From Roseiarcus sp963696665 (lineage in GTDB: Bacteria; Pseudomonadota; Alphaproteobacteria; Rhizobiales; Beijerinckiaceae): a DNA stretch of 64,000 bases. The notes below the pieces were generated by a model. The model saw only the letters and a list, made by a program, of their open reading frames with translations, was not told where the DNA came from and ran no database searches. The stretch spans positions 186,001 to 250,000 of the forward strand of contig CAVOLE010000024.1 in NCBI GenBank assembly GCA_963696665.1, given 5' to 3'. Shown piece by piece: positions 1 to 8,060 of this stretch (position 1 is its first letter; each line of letters begins with the position of its first letter). The translations under genes were made by a program, and so were the position numbers.

Positions 1-460
1 GCAGCCTGTTTACGGTTGCAAGCTCGGCGTAAGGGAACGGATCCTGTGGATAGCGGTAGACCATCTTCTGGTATGAGTGCGTCGGAGTAGCGTCCACAAA
101 GTGGTAGACTTCTTTGACGTCTTCACCGTGGTTTCCTTCCCCGCCGCCCAAACCAAAAAGGCGTTCTTTGAGAGTAGGGTCTTTGCCATTCCAAAGCGCC
201 AAACCGAGGCACCAACGCATCTCCTCGTCGCAGAATCCCGCCAGCCCATCCTCTCCCCAACGATAGGCGCGACTATGCGCTTGCTTGAACGGAAAGAATG
301 TCCAAGCGTCCCCGTTGGGGCTGTAGTCTTCGCGAACTGTCCCCCATTGTCTCTCTGCCAAGTAAGGTCCCCATCTGCGCCACGGCGTGCCGGTAGCGAT
401 CTCTCTGAGCCTTCGGCCTTCAGCGGTGTCAAACAGAGCGTGAGATCCGTTGGGTCGCAC
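1..460 (-). CDS. MGH1-like glycoside hydrolase (glucosidase), N-terminal part
   Basis: The minus strand encodes the first ~153 residues of a large MGH1-like glycosidase; the rest lies beyond position 1. The family hydrolyses alpha-linked glucosyl/mannosylglycerate-type substrates, probably in the cytoplasm. Recognisable blocks in order are WGPYLAERQWGTVREDYSPN, a SRAYRWGEDG segment, LWNGKDPTLKERLFGL and GNHGEDVKEVYHFVDATPTH, all typical of the start of this family. I chose the GTG at 460 because an AGGAG lies five bases upstream; an adjacent GTG at 463 is the alternative. No ATG start exists in this frame. The DUF2934 gene lies 78 bases upstream on the same strand and may be co-transcribed. 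Family is confident, exact substrate unknown. Confidence 0.8.
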   Translation of the reverse strand, partial: MRPNGSHALFDTAEGRRLREIATGTPWRRWGPYLAERQWGTVREDYSPNGDAWTFFPFKQAHSRAYRWGEDGLAGFCDEEMRWCLGLALWNGKDPTLKERLFGLGGGEGNHGEDVKEVYHFVDATPTHSYQKMVYRYPQDPFPYAELATVNRL

Positions 461-538
461 CACTTCTCCTGTTCGCAGTGAATTGGAATTCAGGCCATTC
501 TCGTTGGCACGGCGATTTGACTGAGGATCGCTGGCGCC

Positions 539-742
539 TTACTTCCGAGAGCGTTGCGGCTTATTAGTCGTAGAATCAGTTGAAGAACCCAGCCTATCGG
601 CTCGCTTAGCTTCTTCTCGGATCTCCGCAACGGCCTGATGCCAGTGATCCTCTGCGCGGCCGTCGGGCCGCCCTTCATCCAGCCAGATCATGTACGCGCG
701 GCGTCGAATTTCGTTTTCTGCGTCGTCGGATGATTTTGTCAT
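539..742 (-). CDS. DUF2934 domain protein
   Basis: Small soluble protein of 67 residues starting MTKSSDDAENEIRRRAY. The pattern IRRRAYMIWLDEGRPDGRAEDHW matches the DUF2934 domain, a short motif of unknown function common in Hyphomicrobiales; it covers residues ~8-35, and the tail is charged. The ATG at 742 has GGAG eight bases upstream; a longer reading frame to 808 has no comparable ribosome site. It precedes the glycosidase gene on the same strand. No function can be assigned beyond the family. Confidence 0.7.
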   Translation of the reverse strand: MTKSSDDAENEIRRRAYMIWLDEGRPDGRAEDHWHQAVAEIREEAKRADRLGSSTDSTTNKPQRSRK

Positions 743-1056
743 CTGCCTCTCCGTCAAGCTTTGCGTCCGATCGGCGTCCGCTAAACGCGCAAGCCGAGCG
801 CTGCTCACACATCGGATCAGGCGGACTTGGAGCAGTTCGATGCGACGAACCTCGGCGTTACGTGATCGACCGCAATTCTCTCGGCACGGTCGCCCTCTTT
901 GGAAGAGAATGATTAAGACCTGACGCAGAGTGGAGGTAACCAGCGGCCTTTCGAGCTATATGGCCATGTCGATCATCCGCGAATTTTTACGGGCGCGGTG
1001 ATAACCGAAGCGAGCGCGCAAGACGCAGTACGCGAAACTTTTTAAGGCAGCCCGCT
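743..1056. other. Intergenic stretch without a convincing gene
   Basis: Open frames on both strands here show no recognisable protein family and no good ribosome site. The stretch ends in the sigma-type promoter at 1057. It must also carry the promoter for the leftward DUF2934-glycosidase pair, which I cannot pinpoint. Confidence 0.4.
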
Positions 1057-1082
1057 GTAACGTCTCCGACGCAGCGTCGAAT
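1057..1082 (+). promoter_or_regulatory. ECF sigma (SigF-type) promoter of the bufABC operon
   Basis: GTAACG (1057-1062), 15 bases, CGAAT (1078-1082), about 50 bases before the bufA start. The same GTAAC-N15/16-CGAA arrangement occurs at three other promoters in the window, including that of the sigma gene itself. It resembles the promoter recognised by SigF of Caulobacter. Confidence 0.7.
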
Positions 1083-1133
1083 ATCTCGGTGCGCGCCCTC
1101 AAGGGTGGCGAGAAGTTCACTTGGAGAAAATCG

Positions 1134-1439
1134 ATGTCTGCAAGAACCACAATTACGTCGCTTGTCCTCGCGAGCGCGATTTCAAGCGCTCTGGCCACGA
1201 TCGCTTCTGCGGCGCCGTTGACAAAGGCCGAGGGCGAGGCCGCTGTGGCTGCGCACAAAGAGAAATGTTTTGGCGTCGCGTTGAAGGGTCAGAATGACTG
1301 CGCGGCCGGCCCAGGCACGACCTGCCAGGGCACTTCGACCGTCGACTTTCAGGGTAACTCGTGGAAGTTCGTCCGCGGCGGCACTTGCACGTCGATTGAA
1401 CTGCCGAACGGCAAGCACGGTTCACTGACGCCGACCTGA
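1134..1439 (+). CDS. bufA1: BufA1-type bufferin precursor (DUF2282)
   Basis: Small exported peptide of 101 residues. A signal peptide (residues ~1-28, ending ASAAP) precedes a four-cysteine core with the spacing KCFGVALKGQNDCAAGPGTT-C and a later GGTC, diagnostic of BufA1/DUF2282. Bufferins are ribosomal peptides whose cysteines are modified by the MNIO enzyme BufB and which bind copper or other thiophilic metals in the periplasm. The ATG at 1134 has GGAG seven bases upstream and gives a proper signal peptide, unlike the longer frame from 1089. bufB, bufC and doxX follow in one operon under a SigF-type promoter. The metal bound here is not determined by the sequence. Confidence 0.88.
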   Translation: MSARTTITSLVLASAISSALATIASAAPLTKAEGEAAVAAHKEKCFGVALKGQNDCAAGPGTTCQGTSTVDFQGNSWKFVRGGTCTSIELPNGKHGSLTPT

Positions 1440-1493
1440 CGCGCTAGCGTCCTCGCATTTTTTTGAGAAGCACCGGGAAGCGGAGAAACGGAC

Positions 1494-2414
1494 ATGAACC
1501 GACGTCTCTCAACGCTCGTTTCAAGTCCCGTCACTCTTCGCTTTCCGGCGCATCCCATCGAAGGCCTTACAGGAACAAGCCTCAAACCCGAGCATCTCCC
1601 ATCCATTCTCGGGGCGGCCAAGACGCGAGGCTTCTTCGAGGTCCACGCGGAGAACTATATGGGCGCTGGCGGTCCTCCGCATCGGGCGCTAACCGCGATC
1701 CGTAGAGACTATCCCGTGTCCCTGCATGGTGTGTGTATGTCGATCGGCGGCCCGCGTCCGTTGGACAAGGCGCATCTCGAACGCTTTCGGGGGCTCGTCG
1801 AATGGTACGAGCCAGCACTTGTCTCCGAGCACCTCGCCTGGTCGACCCACGAGACGACCCATTTCAACGATCTGTTGCCTCTTCCCTATACGGCCACCAC
1901 GCTTGCGACCGTGTGCGATCACATCGACGAGGTGCAGCAAGCTATCGATCAACGTATGTTGCTCGAAAATCCGTCGACCTACGTCACCTTCCGTGAATTG
2001 ACGATGAGCGAGACCGAATTCATTCGCTTGGTCGCTCGCAAAACGGGATGCGGTCTGCTCTTGGACGTCAACAACGTCTTCGTCTCCGCCGCCAATCAGG
2101 GGTTTTCGGCACGCCAATATCTCGCCGATTTTCCTTTGTGTGAGGTGGGAGAAATCCATCTCGCCGGGCACTCGGAACAGACTGACGACGAGGGCGATCG
2201 TCTTGTCATCGATAGCCACGATGGGCCGGTCGCCGACGCCGTGTGGAAGTTGTACGAGATCGTCATCGAGAGAGCCGGGCCGCTACCGACGCTGATTGAA
2301 TGGGACAGCAATATTCCGGAATGGCCGGTGCTCGAGGCCGAAGCGGCCGCCGCCCAATCAATCCTCGATCGATACGTCGCTCCGATCGTTGGGGAGAGCA
2401 GCAATGCCGCTTGA
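1494..2414 (+). CDS. bufB: BufB multinuclear non-heme iron oxidase (MNIO, DUF692)
   Basis: 306-residue DUF692 protein, the usual length. MNIO enzymes use two or three irons to oxidise cysteines of a precursor peptide, here presumably BufA1, to thiooxazole-type heterocycles. Visible motifs include FEVHAENYMG near residue 50, SLHGVCMSIGG, SEHLAW near 110, LLENPSTYV, LLLDVNNVFV near 190, EIHLAGHS near 222 and LIEWDSNIP near the end; their His, Glu, Asp and Asn residues are the metal ligands known in the family. It follows bufA1 by 54 bases and overlaps bufC by 11 bases, so translation is probably coupled. Confidence 0.9.
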   Translation: MNRRLSTLVSSPVTLRFPAHPIEGLTGTSLKPEHLPSILGAAKTRGFFEVHAENYMGAGGPPHRALTAIRRDYPVSLHGVCMSIGGPRPLDKAHLERFRGLVEWYEPALVSEHLAWSTHETTHFNDLLPLPYTATTLATVCDHIDEVQQAIDQRMLLENPSTYVTFRELTMSETEFIRLVARKTGCGLLLDVNNVFVSAANQGFSARQYLADFPLCEVGEIHLAGHSEQTDDEGDRLVIDSHDGPVADAVWKLYEIVIERAGPLPTLIEWDSNIPEWPVLEAEAAAAQSILDRYVAPIVGESSNAA

Positions 2415-3209
2415 GCCAATCCTGCTTGAACCTAAGAAACTTCAGGACTTTATGCGGGCAAGTTTTCCGGGGCGCTGCTGCGACCAGAACGGGAGACCCC
2501 GTCGCTGATCGCGGGTCCGAACGGCAAAGGCGCGGTCAGTCGCTACAACGTCTATCGCAACAACGTGACGGTGAGCCTGATCGAGGCGCTGGCGGCAACC
2601 TTTCCGGCGGCGCGCCGCATCACGGGCGAAGAGTTCTTTCGGGCGATGGCGCGCTTTCACATTCGCGAGACGCCACCGAACTCGCCGCTGCTGTTTGAAT
2701 ATGGACGGGACTTTCCAGCATTCATCGCCGCCTACAAATACGCGCAGGACATGCCCTGGCTTGCCGACGTGGCGCGCATCGAGCGCGCTTGGCTCGACGC
2801 GTACCACGCCGCAGACGCGGAGCCGCTATCGCCCGCCGCGCTCGCCGCCGTTCCAGTTGAGCGGCTCGACGATGTCGCTCTCAGGCCGCATCCGTCGGCG
2901 CGAATCGTTCGGTCGCGCTTCGCGGCTGTCACAATATTCGCCGCCAATCGCGTGAGCGATCCGTTCGACACGATCAACGGCGGCGAGCCCGAGGACGCGC
3001 TGATCGCCCGGCCGGGATTCGAGGTCGAGGTGCGGCGTTTGCCGGTTGGCGGAGCGGACTTTCTTTCCTCGCTGATGGAAGGAGAGACGCTTGGCCGTGC
3101 GGTCGACGCGGCTCTGCAAGCTTGCCCTTCGTTCGATATCGGGACGGCGGTCGCCGGCATGCTTGAGGCCGGCGCATTCACGACCCTAGAGATTGGAGAC
3201 CGCTCATGA
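2404..3209 (+). CDS. bufC: BufC partner protein (DUF2063), frameshifted
   Basis: Partner of the MNIO in bufferin modification, thought to recognise the precursor peptide. The frame opens MPLEPILLEPKKLQDFM at 2404, overlapping the bufB stop. It loses register at the GGGG run 2469-2472: one added G restores GALLRPERETPSLIAGPNG and the DUF2063 signature NVYRNNVTVSLIEALAATFP. The C-terminal part then runs intact to 3209, with family segments FHIRETPPNSPLLFEYG and DMPWLADVARIE. Total restored length (~268 residues) is normal. The stop overlaps the doxX start (ATGA). This is either a real inactivating deletion or a homopolymer error; the intact remainder favours error. Confidence 0.8.
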
Positions 3210-3724
3210 CCGCAATAGAGCAGCACGACGGCGCTGGGGACAGGCTCCGGCCCGCGGCGGTTCTCGTCGACCGTGCCAGTCACTGGGTGAGGCTGATCGC
3301 CCAGCCGTCGCTTGTCCAGCTCGTGCTGCGGCTTGCGCTCGCCGTGCCCTTCTGGCGATCCGGCATCCTCAAGTGGGACGGGTTCCTGCAGCTCAATGAC
3401 ACGGCGGTGACCTTGTTCACCGACGAGTTCAAGCTCCATCTTCCGGGTGGACCTTACCCATTTCCCGCGCCGACAGCGATGGCGTTTCTGTCCGGTTGCG
3501 GTGAAGTCACTTTCCCCGTGCTGCTCCTTCTCGGCCTTGGCGCTCGTTTCGCGGCGCTCGGCCTTCTGTTCATGACGCTCATTGTCGAACTGACCGTTCC
3601 GGACGGGTGGCCTATCCATATCACCTGGGCGGCGATGGCTCTCGCGATCATGGCCTATGGGGCAGGAAGACTTTCGCTCGATCACCTCCTTGAGCGCGTC
3701 TTCGGATCTTCGCGCTCACGCTAA
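3206..3724 (+). CDS. DoxX family membrane protein of the bufferin operon
   Basis: 172 residues with about four hydrophobic helices (roughly 40-60, 85-105, 110-130 and 135-155), beginning the DoxX fold with LVLRLALAVPFWRSGILKW. DoxX proteins are small inner-membrane proteins often linked to quinone or redox chemistry. DoxX genes are a standard fourth member of bufferin operons, and the four-base overlap with bufC supports co-translation here. Its exact role is unknown; delivery of electrons for the MNIO reaction is one possibility. A single-subunit NADH dehydrogenase fused to DoxX domains lies 1.4 kb downstream in the same regulon. Confidence 0.8.
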   Translation: MTAIEQHDGAGDRLRPAAVLVDRASHWVRLIAQPSLVQLVLRLALAVPFWRSGILKWDGFLQLNDTAVTLFTDEFKLHLPGGPYPFPAPTAMAFLSGCGEVTFPVLLLLGLGARFAALGLLFMTLIVELTVPDGWPIHITWAAMALAIMAYGAGRLSLDHLLERVFGSSRSR

Positions 3725-3836
3725 TGGCGCGGACATTCGCCTTTCTCAATCGTGGTTACGAGCAGATCCGATCGCGAAAACCTCTGTGAAAGACGAGCGA
3801 TGAAGGAATTGAGCCAATCGGTCGAGCTCGAACACC

Positions 3837-4472
3837 ATGACCACAGGGCAGCTCATCGATCTCCTCGCCAAGGATTTGAAGCCCGAATGGTCCTTCTATC
3901 GCATCGTCCTGCTCGCTGCGGGAATGGGGGTGCTGATCTCAGCGATGGCGTTTCTTGTCGGGGTTGGCTTCCGCGCCGACGTTGCCGAAGCGCTGCATTC
4001 CTGGCGGGTTCTCTTGAAATTCGTGCTGACCGGCGCGCTCGCGGCGAGCACGACAGGCATGCTTTCAGATCTGGGGCGGCCGAATGGGACCCCCGAGGGA
4101 TGGGGCTGGGCGGCGGCGGTCGCTCTGTTGATGCTCTCATGCGCGATCGCCATCGAACTGGCGACGGAGCCCGAGGCCAGATGGCTGGCGCGGCTGGTCG
4201 GCCAAAATTCCCGCACGTGCCTGAGTGTGATTCCGCTCCTTTCTGTGGGACCCTTACTCTGCTTCTTCGTTGCTTTGCGCACGGGCGCGCCGAGAGTGCC
4301 GGGCTTCGCGGGCGCCGTCGCGGGCGCAGCGGCAAGCGGGATCGGCGCAACGTTCTACGCGGCGAACTGCACCGACGATAGCCCGCTCTTCGTCGCGACC
4401 TGGTATCCGCTCGCGATCCTCTTCGTCTCAGCCACGGGCTATTTCGGAGGGCGGCTCTTGTTGCGCTGGTAG
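3837..4472 (+). CDS. NrsF-type anti-sigma factor (DUF1109), orphan copy
   Basis: 211 residues with six predicted membrane helices and the NrsF signature: an N-terminal IDLLAKDLKPE segment facing the cytoplasm and two periplasmic cysteines, C128 (RTCLSVIPLL) and C178 (AANCTDDSPLF), at positions equivalent to the redox/metal-sensing pair of Caulobacter NrsF. Such proteins hold an ECF sigma factor inactive until the cysteines sense heavy metal or oxidation. No sigma gene sits immediately upstream; the only one in the window is at 8057-8602 and has its own NrsF. This copy could be a second sensor for that sigma or a remnant of a duplicated pair. The nearest gene upstream is doxX, 112 bases away. 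Confidence 0.82.
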   Translation: MTTGQLIDLLAKDLKPEWSFYRIVLLAAGMGVLISAMAFLVGVGFRADVAEALHSWRVLLKFVLTGALAASTTGMLSDLGRPNGTPEGWGWAAAVALLMLSCAIAIELATEPEARWLARLVGQNSRTCLSVIPLLSVGPLLCFFVALRTGAPRVPGFAGAVAGAAASGIGATFYAANCTDDSPLFVATWYPLAILFVSATGYFGGRLLLRW

Positions 4473-4566
4473 CATACGGTCGGAAGCTTCCGCTGGCGGC
4501 CTCGGCCGCTGGGGAACAACGGCTCGACCTGTCGCCGAAAAGAACAGGCTTTCAAGGAGTACGTCT

Positions 4567-4868
4567 GTGAAGAAAGTCGGTCTATCCGTGACACTGAAGG
4601 CAAAGCCGGGGAAGGAGGAGGTAGCCGCATTTCTTGCGAGCGCTCAGAAGTCTCGTCTCTCAAGAGCCCGGGACGATTACCTAGTACGCCATCCAAGTCG
4701 ATCAGCGAACGTTCGGAAATCTTTGACAGCTTCGGCAGCGATGCGGCCCGACAGGCGCATCTGCAAGGCGCGGTCGCCGCCGCTCTTCTGGGCCGAGCGG
4801 AGGAATTGCTCGATGGACGCCCTGAGATCCACCCTGCCGATATTCTCGCGGAAAAGCTGCCGGCCTGA
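4567..4868 (+). pseudogene. Antibiotic biosynthesis monooxygenase (ABM)-like gene, decayed
   Basis: A GTG with AAGGAG upstream opens VKKVGLSVTLKAKPGKEEVA, the usual start of a ~100-residue ABM-fold protein. Shifting register near 4640 gives SLVSQEPGTIT, then an in-frame TAG (4682-4684) where the family has Trp, then YAIQVDQRTFG. A second shift at the AAA run 4717-4719 restores IFDSFGSDAARQAHLQGAVA and a normal C-terminus ending ADILAEKLPA. Two shifts plus a nonsense codon are too many for one sequencing slip, so this looks like a true pseudogene. It lies inside the SigF-type island between nrsF and the DoxX-NDH2 gene. Confidence 0.72.
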
Positions 4869-5105
4869 GCCTCCATCGCGGACAACTCGACCTCGCCGAT
4901 GAAGCTGGAGAAAGTGAGGCGGACGCCGCAGGCCGGACTCCGCCTCGCATGTTTTCCAAAGGCGGCGAGAGCTTGGAGTTTTCAAGCTTGTCTCCTGCGC
5001 GCAAACGGAAAGCGCGCGAGGAGGCCGAAGAGCACGACGAAGCTCTTGGCGTTCATGAAGCATCTTCCCTTCGAGCTTTGATAGCGGCTCTGCGTCCGGC
5101 AGTCT
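4869..5105. other. Intergenic stretch, no gene seen
   Basis: Short open frames on both strands show no family resemblance. The region ends in the SigF-type promoter at 5106. Confidence 0.4.
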
Positions 5106-5132
5106 GTAACGAACTTCCGGGCGTCCGCGAAT
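5106..5132 (+). promoter_or_regulatory. ECF sigma (SigF-type) promoter of the DoxX-NDH2 gene
   Basis: GTAACG (5106-5111), 16 bases, CGAAT (5128-5132), 40 bases before the start codon at 5173. It matches the bufA, sigma and DUF1223 promoters. Confidence 0.65.
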
Positions 5133-5172
5133 ACAGGGTCACAATTCCGCGCCGCTGTTCGGAGTTCGACCC

Positions 5173-7332
5173 ATGAATCGAGGTGGCTTCGATCGCAAGC
5201 TCAGTGTCGCGCCTTTGCTCCCCGCGATCGAGTCGACATGGACGTCGCTCCAAGCCTTGGGCGGGGCTACGGGCGCCTGGCTCGATCTCGCCATCCGTTT
5301 CTGGCTCGCCAAGGCCTTCCTTGCCCAGGCCGTTGTCAGCATGGCGATGCATGCGCCAATGACCACGTCCATTGGCGGCGCGATGGCGCCGACGGTCGAT
5401 CGCGTCATCGCGTCTCCGCTGGGTGCGGCGATCGCGACGCTATGTCCGACGCTGCTCATGATCGGCCTGTGTTCCCGCGTTGTGGCGCTGCCGCTTTTGT
5501 TCGAAGCCTGCGCGCTGCAAGGTGCGGCCGGGCCCTCGCCGCTGCACCTCTATTGGGCGGTTCTGCTTGGCTGGATCATCGTCCGCGGCCCCGGCGCGAT
5601 TTCAATCGACGCGCTGCTGTCGCGTGGCCTCGTTTCAACGGCCATTCCCGGAACCGCGGCGCTCGGACGCGTCATAAGCGCGGCCACACGCGTCCTCGAG
5701 CCTTGGTATCGGCTGGCTCTGAGATTGTGGATCGCAACAGCGCCTCTCGCTGTGGGAGCGACCGTCCTGAGCTCGAGCGGCCACGGCATGCTCGATCAGG
5801 TCGGCTCCTGGCTTGCGAGCTCTCCGCGGAGCATGATGGCTGCCCCTCTCCTCTCGCTGATCGCCGCCGGCCTCCTGATTTTAGGTCTAGGAACGCGAGT
5901 CGTCGCCATCCTTCTCATGCTCGCCGTTCCGCTCGCCGGGGCCGCGATGCAGCTCGACGAACGTCTCTATTGGGCGCTGGCGCTGGGCATTATCATCCTT
6001 CGGGGTCCCGGGCCCATTGCGCTCGACGCGCTCATCGAGACGGTGCTTCGCCGGGCTGCGCGCCGCGACGAGCCCGACGAAGATCGGCTGCCGCATGTCG
6101 TCGTGGTCGGGGGCGGTTTCGGCGGCCTCGCCGCGGCAAAGGGACTCGCCGGCGCGGCGTGCCGCGTTACGCTCGTCGACCGCCGAAACTATCACTTGTT
6201 CCAACCTTTGCTCTATCAGGTCGCGACCGCCGGACTGTCGCCTGCCGAGATCGCGACGCCGATCCGCAGCTTGTTTCGACTGCAGAGGAATGTCCACGTC
6301 TTGCTGGGCGAAGTCGTCAACGTCCGACCTACGACCCGCGAGGTCATGATCGGTCAAAACAGCTTGTCATATGACTACCTGGTGGTCGCGACGGGCGCGC
6401 AACACAGCTACTTCGGCAACGACGACTGGGCGGCCTACGCGCCGGGGCTCAAAACGATCGAGGACGCGACGGAAATCCGCCGTCGCCTCCTCACCGCCTT
6501 CGAGCGTGCGGAAAGCGCCGAAAACCCGGCGGAGCGCGCGGCCTGGATGACCTTCGTGATTGTCGGCGGCGGCCCGACGGGCGTGGAATTGGCAGGGGCT
6601 ATTGCCGAACTCGCTCGCCACGGGCTCTCCAAGGAGTTTCGCGTCATCGATCCCGCCGCCGCGACCGTCGTGCTCGTGCAGTCGGCGCCACGACTGCTGC
6701 CGACATTCCCGCCGGCCCTCTCGCTCGACGCCGCAAGGACTCTCGAGGAGCTTGGCGTGGCAGTGCGTCTCGACACCAAGGTCGAGAAGGTCGACGAGAG
6801 CGGCGTGGTGCTCGCAGGCGACGCTCTCGCGGCGCGGACAGTGCTGTGGGCCGCAGGCGTGGAGGCCTCGGCGGCCGCCGCCTGGCTTGGCGCACATCCG
6901 GACAAGGCTGGCCGCATAGGGGTAGGGTCGGACCTCTCCGTCAACGCGAGCTCGTCCGTCTTTGCAATCGGCGACGTCGCGGCAAGCCTTGCCTGGGACG
7001 GAAAGCCTGTCCCCGGGCTCGCGCCGGCCGCGAAACAAAGCGGCGCCTACGTCGCGCGCGTCATCCGCCGCCGTATCGAGGGCCGCCCCGCGCCGAAACC
7101 GTTTCGGTACCATCATGCGGGCAGCCTCGCGACCATTGGGCGCCAGGCGGCCGTCGCCGACTTCCACGGCCTTCAGCTTCGAGGCGCGGTCGCCTGGTGG
7201 CTGTGGGGCGGGGCGCATATCTTGTTTTTGATCGGAGGACGAAATCGGTTGGCTGTTCTCCTCGATTGGATCTGGGCGTACCTGACCTACCGGCGAGGAT
7301 CGCGCCTCATCACGAATCGGCCGACCGGCTGA
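5173..7332 (+). CDS. DoxX-DoxX-type II NADH dehydrogenase fusion
   Basis: 719 residues in one uninterrupted frame. Residues ~30-150 and ~175-295 are two hydrophobic DoxX-like units, each ending in the same GWIIVRGPGAISIDALL / GIIILRGPGPIALDALI pattern, so the membrane half looks internally duplicated. From ~310 on it is a type II NADH:quinone oxidoreductase: an FAD-binding VVVVGGGFGGLAAAKGLAG, the NDH-2 hallmark RRNYHLFQPLLYQVATAGLS, a second dinucleotide fold VIVGGGPTGVELAGAIAEL, and FAIGDVA before a C-terminal amphipathic anchor. It should oxidise NADH and reduce quinone at the inner membrane without pumping protons. Its own SigF-type promoter places it in the metal/redox regulon. The substrate of the DoxX part is unknown. 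Confidence 0.85.
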   Translation: MNRGGFDRKLSVAPLLPAIESTWTSLQALGGATGAWLDLAIRFWLAKAFLAQAVVSMAMHAPMTTSIGGAMAPTVDRVIASPLGAAIATLCPTLLMIGLCSRVVALPLLFEACALQGAAGPSPLHLYWAVLLGWIIVRGPGAISIDALLSRGLVSTAIPGTAALGRVISAATRVLEPWYRLALRLWIATAPLAVGATVLSSSGHGMLDQVGSWLASSPRSMMAAPLLSLIAAGLLILGLGTRVVAILLMLAVPLAGAAMQLDERLYWALALGIIILRGPGPIALDALIETVLRRAARRDEPDEDRLPHVVVVGGGFGGLAAAKGLAGAACRVTLVDRRNYHLFQPLLYQVATAGLSPAEIATPIRSLFRLQRNVHVLLGEVVNVRPTTREVMIGQNSLSYDYLVVATGAQHSYFGNDDWAAYAPGLKTIEDATEIRRRLLTAFERAESAENPAERAAWMTFVIVGGGPTGVELAGAIAELARHGLSKEFRVIDPAAATVVLVQSAPRLLPTFPPALSLDAARTLEELGVAVRLDTKVEKVDESGVVLAGDALAARTVLWAAGVEASAAAAWLGAHPDKAGRIGVGSDLSVNASSSVFAIGDVAASLAWDGKPVPGLAPAAKQSGAYVARVIRRRIEGRPAPKPFRYHHAGSLATIGRQAAVADFHGLQLRGAVAWWLWGGAHILFLIGGRNRLAVLLDWIWAYLTYRRGSRLITNRPTG

Positions 7333-7406
7333 TATCCTGCTCGTGCGGTCCGGGCGTCCTCGCTAGGCGCGCTATCGTCAACTCCGTCGCCGCTATAATC
7401 CGAAGC

Positions 7407-8060
7407 TTACCATCGCAGCACATGCGGGCCGAGAACGGCGCCGATGAGCGTCGTCGCCGCGACCGCCGCCCCATACCAGATGAGCACGAACGGCATTGTG
7501 CTTTCATCACAGGCTACAGAATAGACCAAGGCTGACAATCCACCGGCCGCAAGGCCTGCTGCAGCTCCGGCCGCGGCAAGACGCGTCGGCGCCATGCTCC
7601 GCATCATCGCCGTAGCGCCAGCAAAAATCGGAAGGGCAAGCAAGATGATCAGCCAAGGGCAAACGGCGGCGGTCCGTCCCATGACCAGATGGCGCAAGAG
7701 CCGCGGGGGCGACGCCCCCAGTTGCAGGACCGCCAGCACAAGCATCACTGCAACTGCGCTCAACGCGACGTAAAGAGGACCTGTCGCTCTGCCGGCCGGT
7801 CGGGCAAGCCGCAGCATGGCGGCGGAACCAGCGAGCGCGAGTGTGACGGCGAATGCTTCCTTCGCCCAAAGCGCGGCCGTCTGCATAGCAGCCGCGATGT
7901 CAGGTCTTACGCCCCACAACCAGAGCACGACTGCGAGGGAGAGCAAGGCGCAGACGCCAACGGCCCCGAACAGCCGCCACGGCACGATCCCGGGGCGAAC
8001 AGGCTTCAAGTCGGAAGCAAGGCGGTCGATAAGGGCGGAAGACGGACCGAGATCACTCAT
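7407..8060 (-). CDS. nrsF: NrsF anti-sigma factor (DUF1109)
   Basis: 217-residue membrane protein with about six helices and an N-terminal cytoplasmic IDRLASDLKPVRPG segment. C134 (TAAVCPWLIIL) and C184 (SVACDESTMPF) fall at the sensing-cysteine positions known from Caulobacter NrsF (C131/C181). It should sequester the sigma factor encoded just upstream and release it when the cysteines react with heavy metals or become oxidised. Its start overlaps the sigma gene stop by four bases, the usual sigma/anti-sigma coupling. It ends with the same LRW tail as the orphan NrsF at 3837-4472. Confidence 0.88.
   Translation of the reverse strand: MSDLGPSSALIDRLASDLKPVRPGIVPWRLFGAVGVCALLSLAVVLWLWGVRPDIAAAMQTAALWAKEAFAVTLALAGSAAMLRLARPAGRATGPLYVALSAVAVMLVLAVLQLGASPPRLLRHLVMGRTAAVCPWLIILLALPIFAGATAMMRSMAPTRLAAAGAAAGLAAGGLSALVYSVACDESTMPFVLIWYGAAVAATTLIGAVLGPHVLRW

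Noticed and set aside
2732..3685. 317-residue minus-strand open frame across bufC and doxX
   Set aside because: Shadow of the real genes; composition is Arg/Ser/Pro-rich with no family motif, while the plus strand shows clear BufC and DoxX.
6367..7218. 283-residue minus-strand open frame inside the NDH-2 domain
   Set aside because: Antisense shadow produced by high GC; no family resemblance.
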